This document shows, piece after piece, positions 24,171 through 32,686 of a stretch of 40,354 nt of DNA. The translations under genes were made by a program, and so were the position numbers. The notes beneath the pieces were generated by a model. The model was given only the letters and a program-made list of their open reading frames with translations. It was not told where the DNA came from and did not search any database. The stretch's first letter is position 1. Each line of letters starts with the position of its first letter. This stretch comes from Rhodospirillaceae bacterium. Lineage in GTDB: Bacteria > Pseudomonadota > Alphaproteobacteria > MPNO01 > UBA2964. Where the stretch lies: contig JABJKO010000247.1 in NCBI GenBank assembly GCA_018660305.1, positions 1-40,354 on the forward strand, in the 5' to 3' direction.

Positions 24171-24358
24171 GCTTCGCTATCCGGTTCGGCCTGCTGGCGC
24201 CGACGTGGGGAGGCGGCCTCAAGCGCTGCAACTTCTTCCCGGCGTGCGCGATGCTCGCGCAGGCTGGCGACCAGCAATCCCACAAGCACGATGGCCGCGA
24301 CGCCGTAGCTCGACCAGATAAATCCGGCATGACCGCCCATGGCTAAATATTCGGACAT
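24167..24358 (-). CDS. ccmD: cytochrome c maturation protein CcmD
   Basis: A 63-residue single-pass membrane protein starting [19 protein letters not shown], followed by a hydrophobic helix ([14 protein letters not shown]) and a cytoplasmic tail of arginine, glutamate and alanine ([21 protein letters not shown]). [12 protein letters not shown] is the CcmD signature. It links CcmC and CcmAB and helps release holo-CcmE. The start at 24358 is preferred over an upstream in-frame start because the signature starts right there. It lies 16 bases after ccmC and overlaps ccmE by four. Confidence 0.92.
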   Translation of the reverse strand: MSEYLAMGGHAGFIWSSYGVAAIVLVGLLVASLREHRARREEVAALEAASPRRRQQAEPDSEA

Positions 24359-24374
24359 CCTGTTTTGTGTCTCC

Positions 24375-25133
24375 CTATCCTTCAGCCGGCTGTTGGCCGC
24401 CGGTGGATGCCCCATCGTGGATGCGCGCCAGGGTCAGACCCCGCGCGCGGCGGGCCAGCATCAGTGAGCGCATGCGGACCAGAAGCACGGCGCAGAAATA
24501 GAAGGTGAACCCCACCGCCATCATCAGCAGCGGTATGAGCATGGAGGAATGGATGGCGGGGCCGGACATTTTGACCACGCTGGCCGGCTGGTGCAGCGTG
24601 TTCCACCAATCCACCGAGAACTTGATGATCGGCACATTGATGAAACCAACCAGGACGAGGATGGCGGCGCTGCGCTCACCGCGGGCCGGATCGTCGAACG
24701 CCGAATGCAGCGCCATATAGCCGAGATAGAGAAAGAACAGCACCAGCACCGAGGTCAGTCTTGCATCCCACACCCACCACGTTCCCCACATGGGCTTGCC
24801 CCACAGGGATCCGGTGAGCAGGCACAGAAAGGTGAAGCAGGCGCCAATGGGGGCAGCCGCCTGCGCCGACAAATGCGCCAGCGGATGTTTCCAGATCAGC
24901 CCGACGGCGCTGGCAATGGCCATGGAGCTATAGACGAACATCGCCATCCAGGCCGACGGCACATGGATATACATGATGCGAACGGTCTCGCCCTGCTGAT
25001 AGTCCGCCGGCGATTTGAACAACGCAAAATACAGCCCGCCCAGAATGAGCAGGGCGGCCGGCCACGCAAACCACGGCATCAATGTGGTGGCCAGGCGGTT
25101 AAAGCGGGCAGGATTGGCGTATTTCTGAATCAT
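24375..25133 (-). CDS. ccmC: haem handling protein CcmC
   Basis: A 252-residue six-helix membrane protein that loads haem onto CcmE. It has the tryptophan-rich WWD-type domain WGKPMWGTWWVWDARLTS, flanked by candidate haem-binding histidines in IMYIHVPSAW and later in FSVDWWNTLHQP. The N-terminus (MIQKYANPARFNRLATTLMPWF) is typical. No strong ribosome site precedes the ATG. A 164-base gap separates it from ccmB, unlike the tight spacing elsewhere in the operon. Confidence 0.96.
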   Translation of the reverse strand: MIQKYANPARFNRLATTLMPWFAWPAALLILGGLYFALFKSPADYQQGETVRIMYIHVPSAWMAMFVYSSMAIASAVGLIWKHPLAHLSAQAAAPIGACFTFLCLLTGSLWGKPMWGTWWVWDARLTSVLVLFFLYLGYMALHSAFDDPARGERSAAILVLVGFINVPIIKFSVDWWNTLHQPASVVKMSGPAIHSSMLIPLLMMAVGFTFYFCAVLLVRMRSLMLARRARGLTLARIHDGASTGGQQPAEG

Positions 25134-25297
25134 GGCGTTACGGGGCCGTCCTGATGGTGAGGGGCGGTCACAAGAGTTCTTCCTTATGTGTGGGGATTGT
25201 GCGCCTCTTTTTCAAAGGTTTAGCGCATTTGCCCGTGCAATATCGACTATTTTGTTAACCACTAGGCCCGGTCTGTTATTCCCCTCATGCCGCCTCT
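25134..25297 (-). other. 164-base gap between ccmB and ccmC
   Basis: No gene is seen. It is AT-rich relative to the neighbours and may contain an internal promoter for ccmC and the genes after it: the minus strand has TTGCAC and TTAACA hexamers, but no convincing matching -10. An intrinsic terminator is not visible. Confidence 0.4.
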
Positions 25298-25963
25298 TTA
25301 TTCCAGGGCCTGCCGCAACGCCGCGGCGGTGGCAATGGGCGTTAGCACGAGGGTCCCCAGAAACAACCCGCCCAATAACATCAAATGGGGTCTTACCGCG
25401 AAACCGCCAATGGCGGCATCGATGGAAGCGGTGCCGAAAATCAGCACCGGGATCACCAGCGGCAGCACCAGCAGCGACAGCAGGACCCCGCCCCGCCGGG
25501 CGCCCAGTGTCAGCGCCGCGCCTACCGTGCCGATCAGGCTGATGGTTGGTGTGCCGAGCGCCATGGTGACCAGCAGAACCCCGTAGCCGTCTTCGGGAAG
25601 ACCATACAACAGCCCGATAAAAGGGGCGGCGATCAGCAGAGGCAGTCCGGTGGTCAGCCAGTGGGCAATGGCTTTACCGAGGGCGACCATCTCGAGGGGT
25701 GAAGGGCCGAGGGCGAGCTGCTCCAGACTGCCGTCTTCATAATCGGGAGTGAAGAGTTTTTCGAAAGACAGCATGGCCGCCAGCAGGGCGGTGACCCATA
25801 CCACGCCCGGCGCCATGCGGGTCAGAATGTTGGGTTCCGGTCCGACACCGAACGGAAACAGGATGGCGGCGAGGACAAAAAACAGAACGATGACCACGCT
25901 ATCGCCCATCTGACGCAGGGCAAGCTGCAGTTCGCGCCGGATGATGGTTGCGAGACCGGTCAT
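25298..25963 (-). CDS. ccmB: haem ABC transporter-like permease CcmB
   Basis: A 221-residue six-helix membrane protein, the permease partner of CcmA. The opening MTGLATIIRRELQLALRQ, the segment FEKLFTPDYEDGSLEQL and several long hydrophobic helices are typical of CcmB. The ATG at 25963 is inside the ccmA stop (ATGA), which makes it the best start; a further in-frame ATG at 25972 would lie within ccmA. CcmAB uses ATP to release haem-loaded CcmE from CcmCD. Confidence 0.95.
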   Translation of the reverse strand: MTGLATIIRRELQLALRQMGDSVVIVLFFVLAAILFPFGVGPEPNILTRMAPGVVWVTALLAAMLSFEKLFTPDYEDGSLEQLALGPSPLEMVALGKAIAHWLTTGLPLLIAAPFIGLLYGLPEDGYGVLLVTMALGTPTISLIGTVGAALTLGARRGGVLLSLLVLPLVIPVLIFGTASIDAAIGGFAVRPHLMLLGGLFLGTLVLTPIATAAALRQALE

Positions 25964-26607
25964 GTAACCCATGCTTCTTCGAGGCTCTGCGTCGGGGCAA
26001 AATCGCGCAAATCGAGCATCATGCTGTTTGCAAGATCGAGATCCACGTTGGTGGCCACCACCACCATGCCGCCGCCGGCACGGTGCTCCGCGATGGCGTC
26101 GGTCAGGGCGGCCACCGATTCCCGGTCCAGCGCCACGGTGGGCTCGTCCAGGAGCCAGAGCGGCGCCGGCGTCGCGCTGATGCGGGCCAGTGACAGGCGG
26201 CGGCGTTGTCCGGCCGACAAATAGCGGCCCGGAATGTCGGCCAAAGCGGTCAGGTCGAAGCGGGTAAGCCCGGCGGCCAGCCCGTCTTCCGTGCCGCCTC
26301 TAATCCGGGTCCACAGCGTCAGATTTTCCCGTACCGACAGAACTTGCTTCACCGCGTCCTGGTGACCCACATAATGCAGCCGGCCATGGTGACGGACGGA
26401 ATCTTCGCTCACCGCGCCATCGTCCCAGGCGATGGCGCCCGAAATTGCCCGGGTCAGGCCGGCCATGACGCGCAACAGACTGGTCTTGCCCGATCCGTTG
26501 CGCCCCACAAGGGTCAGCGCGTCACCGGATGACAGCGAAAAGCCCAGATCGGCGAAAACGATCCGTTCGCCCCGGACACAGGTAAGATTTTCCCCGAAAA
26601 ACTGCAT
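25960..26607 (-). CDS. ccmA: CcmE release ATPase CcmA
   Basis: A 215-residue ABC ATPase. Walker A is GRNGSGKT at residues 35-42, the signature LSAGQRRRLSLARI, and Walker B LWLLDEPTVALD. It is the first gene of the ccm operon, divergent from acnA. Its leader contains a hairpin (26616-26648) immediately before the start, and an intrinsic terminator that faces it lies further upstream (26681-26714), so transcripts coming from upstream on this strand would stop before ccmA. The ccm operon therefore probably has its own promoter within 26608-26680. Confidence 0.95.
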   Translation of the reverse strand: MQFFGENLTCVRGERIVFADLGFSLSSGDALTLVGRNGSGKTSLLRVMAGLTRAISGAIAWDDGAVSEDSVRHHGRLHYVGHQDAVKQVLSVRENLTLWTRIRGGTEDGLAAGLTRFDLTALADIPGRYLSAGQRRRLSLARISATPAPLWLLDEPTVALDRESVAALTDAIAEHRAGGGMVVVATNVDLDLANSMMLDLRDFAPTQSLEEAWVT

Positions 26608-26615
26608 ATTTCTAT

Positions 26616-26648
26616 CCGGGTAGCGTTATGACTTAGATTTAGACCCGG
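26616..26648 (-). promoter_or_regulatory. inverted repeat in the ccmA leader
   Basis: CCGGGT at 26616-26621 matches ACCCGG at 26643-26648 over a 21-base AT-rich loop. It ends nine bases from the ccmA start codon, so it could be an RNA hairpin affecting ribosome access or a protein-binding operator. Only the symmetry is seen. Confidence 0.35.
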
Positions 26649-26680
26649 CACCACAACAAAGCGGTACGGGCCCCGGATGT

Positions 26681-26714
26681 AAAAAAAGGCCGCCGGGGTA
26701 AACCGGCGGCCTTT
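26681..26714 (-). terminator. minus-strand intrinsic terminator
   Basis: A perfect 12-bp stem (26685-26696 with 26703-26714, GCCGCCGG core) and a six-base loop. On the minus strand the stem is followed by a run of seven T (A at 26681-26687 on the plus strand); on the plus strand only three T follow. It therefore ends a leftward transcript from upstream of ccmA. Confidence 0.85.
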
Positions 26715-26805
26715 AAGGAGGTTCAGCTCGCTCCGTGAGCTGACGGGACGACCGAGGGGGTCTGGGTCGCCCCGTTGGGGGGCTAGGACTTACTACATGG
26801 TGCCC
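26681..26805 (-). ncRNA. candidate small RNA upstream of ccmA
   Basis: Read on the minus strand, this stretch has an 11-bp hairpin (26765-26775 with 26743-26753), then a 7-bp hairpin (26737-26743 with 26723-26729), an unpaired linker and the intrinsic terminator. In the 11-bp stem the only imperfect pair is G-U on the minus strand but A-C on the plus strand, which favours a minus-strand RNA. The eight-base linker (26715-26722) reads ACCUCCUU in the RNA, complementary to Shine-Dalgarno sequences. The 5' end is not determined. I cannot place it in a named family; it may also be a ccmA leader with an attenuator. Confidence 0.5.
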
Positions 26806-27004
26806 TAATGAGGCCGGATAAAGCCCCAATTGTGGCAAAATCTTGATTTTTACGTTTCGTTCACAATTGGTTGAATTCAGGGAATTTGAGGAATCTTTAT
26901 GTTTCTCTTGAGAAAGTGGTCCATAGAGCGGTAATTTCTGCCCGAAATCCCGGGGCTGCGATTATTCGCGAAAAAAATCGTTACAGACATAGAGGAGAAA
27001 CGCC

Positions 27005-29689
27005 GTGACCGTTACCGGCCAGGACACCCTGAACGCCCGCCGCACGCTGACCGTCAATGGGGCCAGCTACGATTATTTCAGCCTCAAGGCTGCCGAAGCG
27101 GCTGGGTTGGGTGACACATCCCGCCTGCCATTTTCGCTCAAGGTGCTGCTGGAGAATTTGCTGCGCTACGAAGACGGGCGCAGCGTCACGGTTGATGATG
27201 TCAAGGCTACCGCATCCTGGAATGGTGCGCCCAGCGCCAGCGAGGAAATTGCCTTCCGCCCGGCGCGGGTGCTGCTTCAGGATCTGACCGGCGTGCCGGC
27301 GGTGGTTGATCTGGCCGCCATGCGCGAAGCCATGCTCAAGATGGGCGGCGATGCGCAGAAGATCAATCCGCTGTGCCCGGTGGATCTGGTGATCGACCAT
27401 TCTGTGATGATCGATAATTTCGGTACGGCGGACGCGTTCGAGAAAAACGTCAAGCTGGAGTTCACCCGCAACAAGGAGCGCTATGAATTTCTGCGCTGGG
27501 GCCAAAAAGCGTTTTCCAATTTTCGTGTGGTGCCGCCGGGTACGGGCATCTGCCATCAGGTGAATCTGGAATATCTCGCCAAGACCATCTGGACCACCGA
27601 GGAAGACGGCAAGATCATCGCTTATCCCGATACGCTGGTGGGCACCGACAGCCACACCACCATGGTCAATGGCCTGGCCGTGCTCGGCTGGGGCTGCGGT
27701 GGTATCGAAGCGGAAGCCGCCATGCTGGGTCAGCCCATCTCCATGCTGCTGCCGGAGGTGATCGGTTTCAAGCTCACCGGCGCCATGACCGAAGGCACCA
27801 CGGCGACCGATCTGGTGCTGACCGTAACCGAGATGCTGCGCAAAAAGGGCGTGGTATCGAAATTCGTGGAATTCTACGGTCCCGGCGTCGATCAGCTCAG
27901 CCTGCCTGACCGGGCCACCATCGCCAACATGGCGCCGGAATATGGCGCCACCTGCGGCTTCTTCGCCATCGATAGCGAGACCATCAACTTCCTGAATTTC
28001 ACGGGACGCGATGCCGACCAGATCGCGCTGGTCGAGGCCTATGCCAAGGAACAGGGCATGTGGCGCGATGCCAGCTCACCCGATCCCATCTTCACCGATA
28101 CGCTGGAGCTCGATATCTCCACCGTCGAGCCGTGCCTCGCCGGGCCGCGCCGTCCGCAGGACCGGGTGGCGCTCTCGGCCATGCCGTCGGCCTTCGCCGA
28201 GGCTCTGCCGAGCTGGTCGGGAAGCAAGGGAGAGGCCGCCGTTGCGGGGGCTGATTATTCCCTGAAGGATGGCGATGTGGTGATCGCCGCCATTACCAGC
28301 TGCACCAATACGTCGAACCCGTCGGTCCTCATCGGCGCCGGGATTCTTGCCCGCAATGCCGTTGCCAAGGGGATGAAAGTCAAACCCTGGGTCAAGACTT
28401 CGCTGGCGCCGGGCAGTCAGGTGGTGTCCGATTATCTCGCCGCCGCCGAGCTGCAGGACGATCTCGATGCGCTGGGCTTCAATGTGGTGGGCTATGGCTG
28501 CACTACCTGCATCGGCAATTCCGGCCCCCTTCCGACACCGGTGGCCGACGCCATCGATGACGGCAATCTGGTGGCCGGCGCTGTGCTGTCGGGCAACCGC
28601 AATTTCGAAGGCCGGGTGCATCAGCAGGTCAAAGCCAACTATCTGGCGTCGCCGCCTCTGGTGGTGGCCTATGCGCTGGCCGGCTCGCTCAACATCAACC
28701 TGACCACCGATGCGCTGGGCGAGGATGCCGACGGCAATCCGGTCTATCTCAAGGATATCTGGCCCACCAACAAGGAAATCCAGGACACCATCCGGGCTTC
28801 GATTACGCCGGACATGTTCCGCGCCCGCTACGACAATGTGGCGGACGGATCGGCCGAATGGAGCGCCATGGCGGTGCCGGAAGGTCAGACCTATGACTGG
28901 AATGACGGATCGACCTATGTGCAGTATCCGCCGTTCTTCGAAGGTATGCAGCCGGAGCCGGCGCCCATCAGCGATATCAAGGGCGCCCGCCTGCTCCTGA
29001 AAATGGGCGATTCGGTGACCACCGATCACATCTCGCCGGCCGGTGGATTTCCCAAGACCAGCCCGGCCGGTGGCTTCCTGCTCGAACGGCAGGTGCGGCC
29101 CGAGGATTTCAATTCCTATGGCGCGAGGCGGGGCAATTTCGAGGTGATGACCCGGGGCACCTTCGCCAATATCCGTATCCGCAACGAGATGGTGCCCGAG
29201 ATCGAGGGCGGCTTCACCAAGCATCTGCCCGATGGCAAGGAAATGTCGGTCTATGAGGCGTCCATGCAGTACCAGCAGGACGGTGTGCCGCTGATCGTCA
29301 TTGCCGGTAAGGATTACGGCATGGGCTCGTCCCGCGACTGGGCGGCCAAGGGGCCCAATCTGCTCGGTATCCGCGCCGCCATCGTCGAAAGCTTCGAGCG
29401 AATTCACCGCTCCAACCTAATCGGCATGGGCGTGCTGCCCCTGGAGTTCAAGGACGGCATGACCCGTAAATCACTCAATCTCGATGGTACGGAAATCTTC
29501 GATATCACCGGCGTGGCCGGCGGCATCACCCCGGCCATGGATGTGGCGGTCCGCATCACCCGCGCCGACGGCTCCACCGAGGACATCACCACCAAATGCC
29601 GCATCGATACGCTGGATGAGGTGGAGTATTACCGCCACGGAGGTATTCTGCAGTACGTGTTGCGGAACATCGCCGCCGAGGCTGCTTAA
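27005..29689 (+). CDS. acnA: aconitate hydratase A
   Basis: An 894-residue TCA-cycle enzyme that interconverts citrate and isocitrate. The [4Fe-4S] ligands are C433 (SCTNTSNPS), C499 and C502 ([10 protein letters not shown]), close to E. coli AcnA numbering. Substrate-site motifs such as [23 protein letters not shown] and [13 protein letters not shown] are intact. The GTG start at 27005 has GAGGAG eight bases upstream. Length and order are normal for the AcnA/IRP1 type. Its position divergent from ccmA is a conserved alphaproteobacterial arrangement. An intrinsic terminator follows. Confidence 0.98.
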   Translation: MTVTGQDTLNARRTLTVNGASYDYFSLKAAEAAGLGDTSRLPFSLKVLLENLLRYEDGRSVTVDDVKATASWNGAPSASEEIAFRPARVLLQDLTGVPAVVDLAAMREAMLKMGGDAQKINPLCPVDLVIDHSVMIDNFGTADAFEKNVKLEFTRNKERYEFLRWGQKAFSNFRVVPPGTGICHQVNLEYLAKTIWTTEEDGKIIAYPDTLVGTDSHTTMVNGLAVLGWGCGGIEAEAAMLGQPISMLLPEVIGFKLTGAMTEGTTATDLVLTVTEMLRKKGVVSKFVEFYGPGVDQLSLPDRATIANMAPEYGATCGFFAIDSETINFLNFTGRDADQIALVEAYAKEQGMWRDASSPDPIFTDTLELDISTVEPCLAGPRRPQDRVALSAMPSAFAEALPSWSGSKGEAAVAGADYSLKDGDVVIAAITSCTNTSNPSVLIGAGILARNAVAKGMKVKPWVKTSLAPGSQVVSDYLAAAELQDDLDALGFNVVGYGCTTCIGNSGPLPTPVADAIDDGNLVAGAVLSGNRNFEGRVHQQVKANYLASPPLVVAYALAGSLNINLTTDALGEDADGNPVYLKDIWPTNKEIQDTIRASITPDMFRARYDNVADGSAEWSAMAVPEGQTYDWNDGSTYVQYPPFFEGMQPEPAPISDIKGARLLLKMGDSVTTDHISPAGGFPKTSPAGGFLLERQVRPEDFNSYGARRGNFEVMTRGTFANIRIRNEMVPEIEGGFTKHLPDGKEMSVYEASMQYQQDGVPLIVIAGKDYGMGSSRDWAAKGPNLLGIRAAIVESFERIHRSNLIGMGVLPLEFKDGMTRKSLNLDGTEIFDITGVAGGITPAMDVAVRITRADGSTEDITTKCRIDTLDEVEYYRHGGILQYVLRNIAAEAA

Positions 29690-29708
29690 CGGAAAATACC
29701 CAAAAAAA

Positions 29709-29730
29709 GCGGTGGGTAACCGCCGTTTTT
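29709..29730 (+). terminator. intrinsic terminator after acnA
   Basis: GCGGT at 29709-29713 pairs with ACCGC at 29719-29723 over a GGGTA loop, with a run of five T at 29726-29730 and seven A before the stem. A short but plausible rho-independent terminator 20 bases after the stop, possibly acting in both directions. Confidence 0.7.
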
Positions 29731-29788
29731 CCGGGTGTCACCGATTGTTGATTGGCGGGTGAGGCCGCCCCGCCTTAGGTTGCCTGTC

Positions 29789-30529
29789 ATGACCCGAATG
29801 ATGAAAACAATCATCCAGACCGCGGCACTGGCGGCGGTACTGGTGTCCGGGCCGGCTTTGGCGGGCTCGAACAAAGTTGTGGTAGAGCTCTATACCTCGC
29901 AGGGCTGCTCGTCCTGTCCGCCGGCGGACGCATTGCTCGGCGAGCTGGCCGCCCGCGATGATGTGATCGCGCTCTCCTTCCATGTGGATTACTGGAATTA
30001 TCTCGGCTGGAAAGACCCGTTCTCCAGTGCGGCCTATACCGACCGCCAGCGTAATTACCGCGCGGCCTTCGGTCTGCGCTATGTCTACACGCCGCAGATA
30101 ATTTCCGGCGGGACCCAGCAGTCGGTGGGCTCCCATCGCGGCAAGGTCCTGCGCGGCATCGAAAAAGCCCGCACGGCGCAGCAGGTTAAGGTGGATATCG
30201 GCCATCCCGACAAGAAAACCGCCCTCGTCACCATCGGCGCCGGTAAGGCATCCGCCGGCAAAGCCACCGTCTGGCTGTTCGCCTATGACAGCGAACACAG
30301 CACCGACATTCGCCGCGGCGAGAATAGCGGCGTGAAGCTGGTGAACACCAATGTGGTCCGCGCCATGCGCCGCATCGGCGAATGGAACGGCAGGAAACTC
30401 CAGATCAGCGTGCCCATCGCCATGATGGGTCTGGAAAAACAGGATGGCTGCGCCATCGTCGTCCAGTCCGAACGGGGCGGGACCATCTATGGCGCCGCCG
30501 ATTTCCCGCTGATGAAGAAGGGGTCTTAG
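29789..30529 (+). CDS. DUF1223 exported thioredoxin-like protein
   Basis: About 246 residues from ATG 29789, with a signal peptide (IIQTAALAAVLVSGPALAG). The mature part opens VVELYTSQGCSSCPPADALL with a CxxC (C40, C43), the hallmark of DUF1223 and related to thioredoxin-like folds. FHVDYWNYLGWKDPFSS and YTPQIISGG are further family features. It is probably a periplasmic thiol protein of unknown substrate. The start codon could be an upstream alternative in frame, but that would put charged residues before the signal. Ribosome site is weak. Confidence 0.88.
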   Translation: MTRMMKTIIQTAALAAVLVSGPALAGSNKVVVELYTSQGCSSCPPADALLGELAARDDVIALSFHVDYWNYLGWKDPFSSAAYTDRQRNYRAAFGLRYVYTPQIISGGTQQSVGSHRGKVLRGIEKARTAQQVKVDIGHPDKKTALVTIGAGKASAGKATVWLFAYDSEHSTDIRRGENSGVKLVNTNVVRAMRRIGEWNGRKLQISVPIAMMGLEKQDGCAIVVQSERGGTIYGAADFPLMKKGS

Positions 30530-30557
30530 GCCTCTTCCAATCATCCTGGTTCGACAC

Positions 30558-30622
30558 GGGCGGGTCTGAGACCCGCCCCTACGTCCCAAGAATAATGTAG
30601 GGGCCGGTCCTTAGACCGGCCC
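30558..30622. repeat. palindromic GC-rich repeat between DUF1223 gene and htpG
   Basis: Two palindromes: GGGCGGGTCTGAGACCCGCCC (30558-30578, one base more than the core stem) and GGGCCGGTC/GACCGGCCC (30601-30609 with 30614-30622). They are joined by a matching CCCCTAC (30576-30582) and GTAGGGG (30597-30603). The gene ends face each other, so this may act as a bidirectional terminator or mRNA end-stabiliser although it lacks a T-tract. It looks like a dispersed intergenic repeat. Confidence 0.7.
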
Positions 30623-30639
30623 GCTTCCGACAGGTCGTG

Positions 30640-32517
30640 TCAGGCCAGACCCCGGGTCATCAGATCCGATAGGCGGCGGCTGAAGGCGGTGGGGTCGGGT
30701 AGGGTCTCGCCCTCCAGAATGCGCGCCTGATCCAGCAGCAGCCAGGCGGCGTCGCTGAGCTTGGCGCCGGCGCCGTCATCGCCGACGATCCCCGCGAGCG
30801 TGGTGATCAGCGGATGGGTCGGGTTGATTTCCATGACCCGTGTCACGCTGGTCTCCAGCTGATTGTGCTGGCGCAGCAGCCGCTCCAGATGGATATCCAT
30901 ATCGCCTTCATCGGCCACCAGACAGACGGCGCTATCGGTGAGCCGCTCCGAGACGCGCACATCCTTGACCGCTTCGCCGAGCTCCAGCTTGACCATGGAG
31001 ATCAGGCTGTCGAGGCCCTTGGGGTGGTCTTTCCCGGCCTTGTCCGTCTTGTCGTCTTTTTCGTCCGCGCCCTCTTCCTTGATGTTGCTTAGATCGGCGC
31101 CGGCGCGGGTGGCGGATTTGAAGGGCTTTTCCTCATAGGTGCCGATGGCCGGCAGCCAGAATTCATCCACCGGGTCGGTCATCATGAGGACTTCCACGCC
31201 ACGGGCGCGGAAGCCTTCGAGCTGCGGGCTTCTGGCCAGCGCCTCGGCCTCTTCGCCGGTGATGTAGTAGATGGAATCCTGGCCGTCTTTCATGCGCCCG
31301 ATGTAATCGTCGAGCCCCACCAGCCCGTCCTGGGCGGTGGATTTAAACCGCACCAGCTTGAGAATGGCCTCGCGGTTCGCCAAATCCTCATACAGCCCTT
31401 CCTTGAGGACCGCGCCGAAATTCTCCCAGAAACTGGCGTAATCCTCGGGGGCTTTCTCGGCCTTTTTCTTCAACTCGCCCAGCACCCGCTTGATGACGGC
31501 GGAGCGTATGCGGGCCACCGTGGCGTTGTTCTGCAGCATTTCGCGGCTGACATTGAGCGGCAGATCCTCGGAATCGATCAGCCCGTTGAGAAACCGCAGC
31601 CAGCCCGGCACCAGCTCTTCGCACTCATCGGTGATGAACACCCGTTTGACATAGAGCTTCACCTTGTGGCGGCGCTCGGCGGAAAAGATATCCATGGGCC
31701 GCATGGAAGGCACGAACAGCAGCCCGGTATATTCGATCTTGCCCTCGGCGCGCCAATGCAGCGTCAGCCAGGGCTCGTCGAAACCATGCCCCACATGGTG
31801 GTAGAATTCCTTGTACTGCTCTGCGGTGATGTCCTTCTTCTGCCGGGTCCACAGCGCCGACGCCTTGTTGACGGTCTCTTTCTTGTCGTCTTCCAGCAGC
31901 ACGATGGGCAGCGATATGTGATCGGAATAGGTGGTCACGATATGACGCAGCCGCGCGCTCTCGAGATATTCCGCCGCGTCTTTCTTGAGGTGCAGCGTGA
32001 TGCTTGTGCCGCGGGTTTCCTTCTCCGCCTCACCGATGGTGAACTGGCCTTGGCCATCCGACGTCCAGCGCCAGGCGGTGTCCTCGCCGGCGCGGCGGCT
32101 CAGCACCTCCACCTTGTCCGACACCATGAAGCAGGAATAGAACCCGACGCCGAACTGGCCGATGATGGCGAGATCGGTGTCCTTGTCGCCGGTGAGCTGA
32201 TCGAGGAAGGCCGATGAGCCCGACCGCGCGATGGTGCCGAGATCGTCCACCAGCGCTTCGCGGTTCATGCCGACACCGTTATCCTCCAGCGTCAGGGTTT
32301 TCTTTTTCGCATCCACCGAAATCTCGAGGCGGAACTCCGGGTCGTCGGCGGTAAGCTCGGGCTGGGTGATGGCCAGATAACGCAGCCGGTCGCACGCGTC
32401 GGACGCGTTGGAGATCAGCTCGCGCAGGAATATTTCCTTTTCGCTATAGAGCGAATTGGCGACGATCTGGAGGATCTTGCCGACTTCGGTCTCAAAATTA
32501 AGTGTTTCTTCCGCCAT
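30640..32517 (-). CDS. htpG: molecular chaperone HtpG (Hsp90)
   Basis: A 625-residue Hsp90-type ATPase chaperone. The GHKL ATP site is complete: FLRELISNASDACDRLR, LEDNGVGMNREALVDDLGTIARSG and IGQFGVGFYSCFMV. The middle domain has the conserved LPLNVSREMLQ catalytic loop arginine, and the C-terminal dimerisation domain follows. The ATG at 32517 opens MAEETLNFETEVGKILQIVANS, the normal start; the longer upstream frame lacks homology-like sequence. A GAGGGA site precedes it. It is divergent from the helicase gene. Confidence 0.98.
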   Translation of the reverse strand: MAEETLNFETEVGKILQIVANSLYSEKEIFLRELISNASDACDRLRYLAITQPELTADDPEFRLEISVDAKKKTLTLEDNGVGMNREALVDDLGTIARSGSSAFLDQLTGDKDTDLAIIGQFGVGFYSCFMVSDKVEVLSRRAGEDTAWRWTSDGQGQFTIGEAEKETRGTSITLHLKKDAAEYLESARLRHIVTTYSDHISLPIVLLEDDKKETVNKASALWTRQKKDITAEQYKEFYHHVGHGFDEPWLTLHWRAEGKIEYTGLLFVPSMRPMDIFSAERRHKVKLYVKRVFITDECEELVPGWLRFLNGLIDSEDLPLNVSREMLQNNATVARIRSAVIKRVLGELKKKAEKAPEDYASFWENFGAVLKEGLYEDLANREAILKLVRFKSTAQDGLVGLDDYIGRMKDGQDSIYYITGEEAEALARSPQLEGFRARGVEVLMMTDPVDEFWLPAIGTYEEKPFKSATRAGADLSNIKEEGADEKDDKTDKAGKDHPKGLDSLISMVKLELGEAVKDVRVSERLTDSAVCLVADEGDMDIHLERLLRQHNQLETSVTRVMEINPTHPLITTLAGIVGDDGAGAKLSDAAWLLLDQARILEGETLPDPTAFSRRLSDLMTRGLA

Positions 32518-32686
32518 TCTCACGGTCCCTCGTTCTTCTTGATTACTGGATATGAGGGTGAATATGTGATTCGCAGCCGGACTTCGCAAGTCCCGTGTTC
32601 ACGCCCTGATTTTGGGCCGAAATTAACCCTTGGCTGATAGCATTTCCCCGCTTGCAACCTTCGGTGGGAAGGGCGATCCTTTGCCC

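Larger units (their letters stand above)
26608..27004. other. 397-base ccmA-acnA intergenic region
   Basis: There is no protein gene. The part nearest ccmA (26608-26680) is its leader, with a CCGGGT/ACCCGG inverted repeat. The middle (26681-26805) is dense with stems and looks like a minus-strand small RNA with its own terminator. The part nearest acnA (about 26806-27004) is AT-rich and presumably holds the divergent promoters of acnA and the RNA; I found no strong consensus hexamer pair. Confidence 0.6.

Noticed and set aside
26715..26737. Plus-strand AAGGAGGT as a ribosome site
   Set aside because: No sensible reading frame follows; the nearest GTG stops after two codons. It fits better as the complement of a minus-strand RNA linker.
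28076..29407. Minus-strand open frame of 443 codons
   Set aside because: Antisense shadow of acnA, whose iron-sulfur and substrate motifs are intact.
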